Below, piece after piece: positions 6,640 through 10,010 of a stretch of 10,010 nt of DNA. The DNA is from an uncultured Bacteroidales bacterium. Lineage in GTDB: Bacteria > Bacteroidota > Bacteroidia > Bacteroidales > UBA932. The position numbers and the translations under genes were made by a program. The notes beneath the pieces are model-generated. The model was not told where the DNA came from. It worked only from the letters and a program-made list of their open reading frames with translations, and made no database searches. Numbering within the stretch: the stretch's first letter is position 1; each line of letters begins with the position of its first letter. The DNA lies in contig CAJOMY010000102.1 in assembly GCA_905235775.1 (NCBI GenBank), forward strand, positions 1 through 10,010, read 5' to 3'.

Positions 6640-7464
6640 ATGGCAGTCAGAAAATTCAAACCGGTTACCCCCGGTCAGAGAAACAAAGTGATCAGCACCT
6701 TCGAGGAGATCACCGCGAAGAAACCCCAGAAATCATTGTGCGAGCCCCTCAAGAGCTCCGGCGGTCGTAACAACACCGGTCAGATGACCGTCCGTTACAT
6801 CGGTGGCGGTCACAAGAGAATGTACCGTATCATCGACTTCCGCCGCGACAAGGACACCTGCACCGCCACGGTCCAGACCATCGAGTATGATCCGAACCGC
6901 AGCGCCCGCATCGCCCTTGTGCAATACGAAGACGGAGAGAAGAGATATATCATCGCTCCGAAAGGACTCAAGGTAGGCCAGGTGATCGCCTCCGGCAGCG
7001 GCATCGCTCCGGAAGTCGGCAACTGCCTCCCGCTCAGCGAAATTCCTGTTGGTACCCTCGTGCACTGCATCGAGCTCCGTCCCGGCCAGGGTGCCGCCAT
7101 GGCCCGTTCCGCCGGTACGTTTGCGCAGCTCGCCGCCCGCGAAGGGACCCACGCCGTGCTCCGTCTGCCCTCGGGCGAGACCCGCATGGTGCTCGTGTCC
7201 TGCCGCGCCACCGTCGGTGAGGTTTCCAACACCGACCACAACCTGGAGAGCCACGGCAAGGCCGGCCGTCGCCGCTGGCTGGGCAAGCGCCCGCACAACC
7301 GCGGCGTCGTGATGAACCCGCACGATCACCCGATGGGTGGTGGTGAAGGCCGCGCTTCCGGTGGACACCCGCGTTCCCGCAAGGGTCTCCCTGCCAAGGG
7401 CTACAAGACGCGTAATCCGAAGGCATCTTCCAACAAGTTCATCATCGAGAGAAGAAAGAAATAA
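6640..7464 (+). CDS. rplB: 50S ribosomal protein L2
   Basis: L2 is a core 23S rRNA-binding protein at the subunit interface, needed for subunit joining and peptidyl-transferase activity. The 274 residues match the family's usual length. The N-terminal MAVRKFKPVTPGQRN, the central RNA-binding region (about 50-200) and the C-terminal MNPHDHPMGGGEGR (225-238) are all typical. H230 corresponds to the functionally important H229 of E. coli L2. The ATG at 6640 lies 14 nt after the rplW stop and has a Shine-Dalgarno-like GGGAGGG in front. The frame is intact throughout, so the damage in rplW does not extend here. The rpsS ATG follows after 21 nt. Confidence 0.98.
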   Translation: MAVRKFKPVTPGQRNKVISTFEEITAKKPQKSLCEPLKSSGGRNNTGQMTVRYIGGGHKRMYRIIDFRRDKDTCTATVQTIEYDPNRSARIALVQYEDGEKRYIIAPKGLKVGQVIASGSGIAPEVGNCLPLSEIPVGTLVHCIELRPGQGAAMARSAGTFAQLAAREGTHAVLRLPSGETRMVLVSCRATVGEVSNTDHNLESHGKAGRRRWLGKRPHNRGVVMNPHDHPMGGGEGRASGGHPRSRKGLPAKGYKTRNPKASSNKFIIERRKK

Positions 7465-7485
7465 CAGGAATAAACTTTTGAGATT

Positions 7486-7758
7486 ATGAGTCGTTCTTTA
7501 AGAAAAGGTCCCTATATCCAGGAAGCCCTGGAGAAGAGAGTTCTTGCTATGAATGATGGTAGCAAGAAGAAGGAAGTGGTCAAGACCTGGTCCCGTGCCA
7601 GCATGATCTCTCCTGACTTTATCGGCCATACGATCGCCGTTCACAACGGGAACAAGTTCATCCCTGTGTACGTCACCGAGCAGATGGTCGGTCACAAGCT
7701 GGGCGAATTCGCCCCTACCCGCAACTTTAGAGGTCATTCAGGTAACAATAAGAAGTAA
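7486..7758 (+). CDS. rpsS: 30S ribosomal protein S19
   Basis: S19 sits in the 30S head, forms a complex with S13 and contacts the A-site finger bridge. The 90-residue protein has the family's usual length and landmarks: MSRSLRKGPYI at the N-terminus, the WSRASMISPDFIGHTIAVHNG core (about 35-55) and the basic C-terminal KLGEFAPTRNFRGH segment. The ATG at 7486 follows an A-rich spacer without a Shine-Dalgarno. rplV begins 5 nt after its stop, so the two are probably co-translated. Confidence 0.98.
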   Translation: MSRSLRKGPYIQEALEKRVLAMNDGSKKKEVVKTWSRASMISPDFIGHTIAVHNGNKFIPVYVTEQMVGHKLGEFAPTRNFRGHSGNNKK

Positions 7759-7763
7759 TCATT

Positions 7764-8180
7764 ATGGGAAAGCGTAAAAGACTTATGGCCGAGCGCCTCA
7801 AGGAGGCGAAGAAGGTTACGGCTGTTGCCAAGCTGAATGACGTCCCCACCTCTCCCCGCAAGATGCGTCTGGTGGCCGACACCGTCCGTGGCGTCGAGGT
7901 CAACCGCGCGCTCGACCTGCTGAAATTCTCGAAGAGAGAGGCCTCCGTGCGTCTCGAGAAGCTCATCCGCAGCGCCGTCGCGAACTGGGAAGCCAAGAAC
8001 CCGGAGCAGAGCAAGGAGCTGGACAACGGCAACGTCTATGTCAAGACCATCATGGTCGACGAAGGCCGCACGCTGAAGCGCATCCGTCCGTGCCCGCAGG
8101 GCCGTGCCGGTCGTATCCGCAAGCGTTCCAACCACGTCACCGTCATCCTCGATGTCAAACAACCAGTGGAGAATAAGTAA
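7764..8180 (+). CDS. rplV: 50S ribosomal protein L22
   Basis: L22 contacts all 23S domains, and its beta-hairpin lines the exit tunnel at the macrolide constriction. The protein has 138 residues. The globular part holds VPTSPRKMRLVADTVRG (about 27-43). The tunnel hairpin is seen near RTLKRIRPCPQGRAGRIRKR (about 102-121). The N-terminus begins MGKRKRLMAERLKEAKK, a basic extension of about 20 residues before the conserved core; the ATG at 7764 is 5 nt after the rpsS stop, and no in-frame start fits better. The stop is 2 nt before the rpsC ATG. Confidence 0.97.
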   Translation: MGKRKRLMAERLKEAKKVTAVAKLNDVPTSPRKMRLVADTVRGVEVNRALDLLKFSKREASVRLEKLIRSAVANWEAKNPEQSKELDNGNVYVKTIMVDEGRTLKRIRPCPQGRAGRIRKRSNHVTVILDVKQPVENK

Positions 8181-8182
8181 TT

Positions 8183-8941
8183 ATGGGACAGAAAACTAAC
8201 CCTATCAGCAACAGAATCGGTATCACCCGTGGTTGGGACTCTAACTGGTGTGGTGGTAACTATGCGGAGAAGATCGCTGAGGACTTCGAGATCCGCAAGT
8301 ATCTCGGCAACCGTCTGGCCAAGGCCAGCCTCAGCCGCATCGTCATCGAGCGTACCCTGAAGCTCATCACCGTCACGATCTACGCGGCCCGTCCCGGTTT
8401 CATCATCGGCAAGGGCGGCACCGAGGTCGACAAACTCAAGGAAGAGCTCAAGAAGGTCACCAAGAAGGATGTCCAGATCAACATCTACGAGGTGAAGCGC
8501 CCCGAGGTGGACGCCAACATCGTGGCTGACAGCATCGCCCGTCAGATCGAGGGCCGCGTGTCCTATCGCCGCGCCATCAAGATGGCCATCGCCAACACGA
8601 TGCGCGTCGGTGCGGAGGGCATCAAGGTCCAGATCGCCGGCCGTGTCGGCGGCGCCGAAATGGCCCGCAGCGAAATGTTCAAGGAAGGCCGTACGCCGCT
8701 CCATACGTTCCGCGCCGACATCGACTATGCCCTGGCCGTCGCCAACACCAAGGTCGGCACCCTCGGCATCAAGGTGTGGATCTGCAACGGTGAGCGCTAT
8801 GGCAAGCAGGACCTCACCCCTGCCGCCCTGGCCGCTGCCAACGCCCAGGCCACCGGTCAGAACCGGGGTGGCCGTGGTGGCGACCGCCGTTCCCGCCGGG
8901 ACGGTGACCGCGACCGCCGTCCGCGCCGCGACAACAAGTAA
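8183..8941 (+). CDS. rpsC: 30S ribosomal protein S3
   Basis: S3 lies at the mRNA entry channel in the 30S head and contributes to its helicase activity. The protein has 252 residues. The N-terminal MGQKTNPISNRIGITRGWDSN is diagnostic. The type-2 KH domain carries the GKGG loop (76-79), and the C-terminal S3 domain runs to about residue 215 (GTLGIKVWICNGE). The last 27 residues (226-252) are a low-complexity tail of Arg, Gly and Asp, probably disordered. In most bacteria rplP (L16), rpmC and rpsQ follow directly; here the gene is followed by a 14-bp palindrome and a strong terminator hairpin, so it ends the cluster. Confidence 0.98.
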   Translation: MGQKTNPISNRIGITRGWDSNWCGGNYAEKIAEDFEIRKYLGNRLAKASLSRIVIERTLKLITVTIYAARPGFIIGKGGTEVDKLKEELKKVTKKDVQINIYEVKRPEVDANIVADSIARQIEGRVSYRRAIKMAIANTMRVGAEGIKVQIAGRVGGAEMARSEMFKEGRTPLHTFRADIDYALAVANTKVGTLGIKVWICNGERYGKQDLTPAALAAANAQATGQNRGGRGGDRRSRRDGDRDRRPRRDNK

Positions 8942-8945
8942 GACG

Positions 8946-8959
8946 TTGACAATTGTCAA
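8946..8959. repeat. Perfect 14-bp palindrome after rpsC
   Basis: TTGACAATTGTCAA is its own reverse complement. It lies 4 nt after the rpsC stop and 9 nt before the terminator stem. It could be an operator for the downstream gene or an extra transcript-end structure; nothing in the window decides. Confidence 0.6.
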
Positions 8960-8968
8960 TTAATTGCT

Positions 8969-9001
8969 AGGCCGGTTCCGGGTTTCCGGAACCGGCCTTT
9001 G
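8969..9001 (+). terminator. Intrinsic terminator ending the ribosomal protein cluster
   Basis: A perfect 13-bp stem (8969-8981 with 8986-8998) closes on a 4-base GTTT loop and is followed by a short T-run (TTT, 8998-9000) before G. The stem is strong and GC-rich, but the T-tract is short, so some readthrough into the lipoprotein gene is possible. I find no TAnnTTTG promoter between 8942 and 9028, which fits such readthrough. Confidence 0.8.
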
Positions 9002-9028
9002 TAGTGTAACAACCATCCGAATCAGATC

Positions 9029-9910
9029 ATGAAGAAATTTGCGTTGATCGCAGCGGCGGCCCTGATGGTGCTGGCCGGCTGCAAAGCGAAACAGACGGAC
9101 GAGGAGATCCTCGCCGCTTTCCAGGCGGACATCGAGACCCTGATGAACGACTACCGCACGTCCGCGGAGGCCGTCGATGCCGACGAGGCCCTGACCGACG
9201 AACAGAAGGAAGTGAAGTTCGACGAGCTCCAGGAGTCCGTCATGGCCAAGATCGTCGAAACCGGCCGCAAGGTGCTCGCCAGGAACGCCTCCAACGTCGA
9301 GGTGGCGCCGAAGGTCGTCGCCAACATCTACTCCTATATGGACGATGCCGAGCTGGAGGCCCTGCTGGCCCCGCTCAGCGACGAGGTGAAGGCCACCGAG
9401 GCCGTCTCCTACATCCTGGGCAACCTGCAGACCAAGAAGGCCACGGCCGTGGGCAAGAAGTTCGTCGATTTCACGGTCGATCATGTCGCCGGGGTCGATA
9501 AGGCCGGCAACCCGATCTATGAGAAGAAGAGCCTGTCCGACTTCGTCGGCAAGGGCAAGGTGATGCTGGTGGATTTCTGGTCCCCCTGGTGCCCGCCCTG
9601 CAAGGCTGAGATCCCCAACATCAAGGCCGTCTGGGAGAAATACCACGGCGCCGACTTCGACGTGCTGAGCGTCGCCGTCTGGGAAGAGAGCCGCAAGATG
9701 GACTGGCACAACACCATCGACACCGCCGCCTTCTACGGCATGAAGTGGCACCAGCTCAACAACGGCCACCAGGAGCCCGCCTCCCTCTACGGCATCGAGG
9801 GCATTCCGCATATGATCCTGTTCGACAAGGACGGCACCATCCTCAAGCGCGGGGACGACCTGCGCGGTGACAAGACGGCGAAGGCCGTCGCCGAGGTCCT
9901 TGGACGTTAG
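9029..9910 (+). CDS. Thioredoxin-fold lipoprotein, TlpA/ResA-like
   Basis: A 293-residue exported thiol-disulfide oxidoreductase anchored by lipid. The N-terminus MKKFALIAAAALMVLAGC is a lipoprotein signal with lipobox LAGC (Cys18). Residues about 20-135 form a charged, mostly helical domain I do not recognise. The thioredoxin-like domain follows from about 140 (GKKFVDFTV), with active-site motif WCPPC (C188 and C191) and the cis-proline in GIPHM (P260). The complete CxxC predicts redox activity in the periplasm, such as reducing cytochrome c cysteines or handling envelope thiols; the substrate is unknown. The N-terminal domain differs in feel from the DUF4369 domain common in Bacteroidota TlpA-like proteins. 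The ATG at 9029 is the only start that gives the full signal peptide. The gene overlaps the likely uvrC start by 11 nt. Confidence 0.88.
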   Translation: MKKFALIAAAALMVLAGCKAKQTDEEILAAFQADIETLMNDYRTSAEAVDADEALTDEQKEVKFDELQESVMAKIVETGRKVLARNASNVEVAPKVVANIYSYMDDAELEALLAPLSDEVKATEAVSYILGNLQTKKATAVGKKFVDFTVDHVAGVDKAGNPIYEKKSLSDFVGKGKVMLVDFWSPWCPPCKAEIPNIKAVWEKYHGADFDVLSVAVWEESRKMDWHNTIDTAAFYGMKWHQLNNGHQEPASLYGIEGIPHMILFDKDGTILKRGDDLRGDKTAKAVAEVLGR

Positions 9911-10010
9911 GGAGAAAATACAGCTTCTGCCGCATTCCCCGGGTGTCTATCGCTATTATGACGCCGCGGGGAATGTGATCTATGTAGGCAAGGCGAAGGA
10001 CCTGAGCAAG
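9900..10010 (+). CDS. uvrC: UvrABC excinuclease subunit C, N-terminal part (cut by window end)
   Basis: UvrC makes the two incisions beside a DNA lesion in nucleotide excision repair. Only the first 37 residues are in the window, and the frame is still open at 10010. They contain LPHSPGVYRYYD and VIYVGKAKDLSK, the opening of the GIY-YIG nuclease domain in the form typical of UvrC. No ATG is available in frame. A TTG at 9900 gives the start MDVREKIQLLPHSPGVY with a normal short lead-in and overlaps the lipoprotein stop by 11 nt, suggesting coupling. A GTG at 9867 in the same frame is less likely because it adds an Arg/Pro-rich stretch. A stand-alone GIY-YIG protein is possible, but the LPHSPGVY and GKAKDL context favours UvrC. 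Confidence 0.85.
   Translation, partial: MDVREKIQLLPHSPGVYRYYDAAGNVIYVGKAKDLSK

Noticed and set aside
8036..8959. A 307-codon minus-strand open frame opposite rplV and rpsC
   Set aside because: Mirror of highly conserved ribosomal genes with no family resemblance; coding evidence is all on the + strand.
1..10010. Hidden mobile element, CRISPR array, tRNA or defence island
   Set aside because: No terminal inverted repeats, spaced direct repeats, cloverleaf or transposase/defence motifs were seen; all long frames belong to housekeeping genes.

Overview
The window is chromosomal DNA from a GC-rich member of the Bacteroidota, most likely Bacteroidales. Three things point there: the ribosomal protein sequences (for example the S3 start MGQKTNPISN and the L23 start MGIIIKPIVTEK), intergenic promoters of the TTTG-N19-TAnnTTTG type used by the Bacteroidota housekeeping sigma factor, and A-rich leaders that mostly lack Shine-Dalgarno motifs. 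I see no mobile element, CRISPR array, tRNA or rRNA. This is housekeeping DNA, but its arrangement is unusual.

Left end (1-187): the last bases of an unseen + strand gene probably lie here, followed by a hairpin plus T-run terminator (63-104) and a short spacer with no convincing gene.

Minus-strand operon (4923 down to 188): dacA/cdaA (membrane diadenylate cyclase, makes c-di-AMP), mutS2 (ATPase with a Smr domain, acting in recombination control or collided-ribosome splitting), yraN (small nuclease-like protein) and manC (mannose-1-phosphate guanylyltransferase, makes GDP-mannose). Two ATGA junctions and one 8-bp overlap tie the four genes into one translationally coupled unit, read from a promoter at 4925-4955.

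Intergenic hub (4924-5048): two divergent promoters stand back to back with their -33 elements 2 bp apart. The rplC leader carries two small hairpins.

Plus-strand ribosomal protein cluster (5049-8941): rplC-rplD-rplW-rplB-rpsS-rplV-rpsC (L3, L4, L23, L2, S19, L22, S3). It is an S10-operon core without rpsJ in front and without rplP-rpmC-rpsQ behind. A promoter lies directly upstream and a strong hairpin directly downstream, so it looks like a self-contained transcription unit. rplW is broken as written: an exact 13-bp tandem duplication shifts the frame and stops the protein after 33 residues. Removing one copy restores a normal 96-residue L23.

Right end (9029-10010): a thioredoxin-fold lipoprotein with a CPPC motif (TlpA/ResA-like) overlaps the start of uvrC, which runs off the window.
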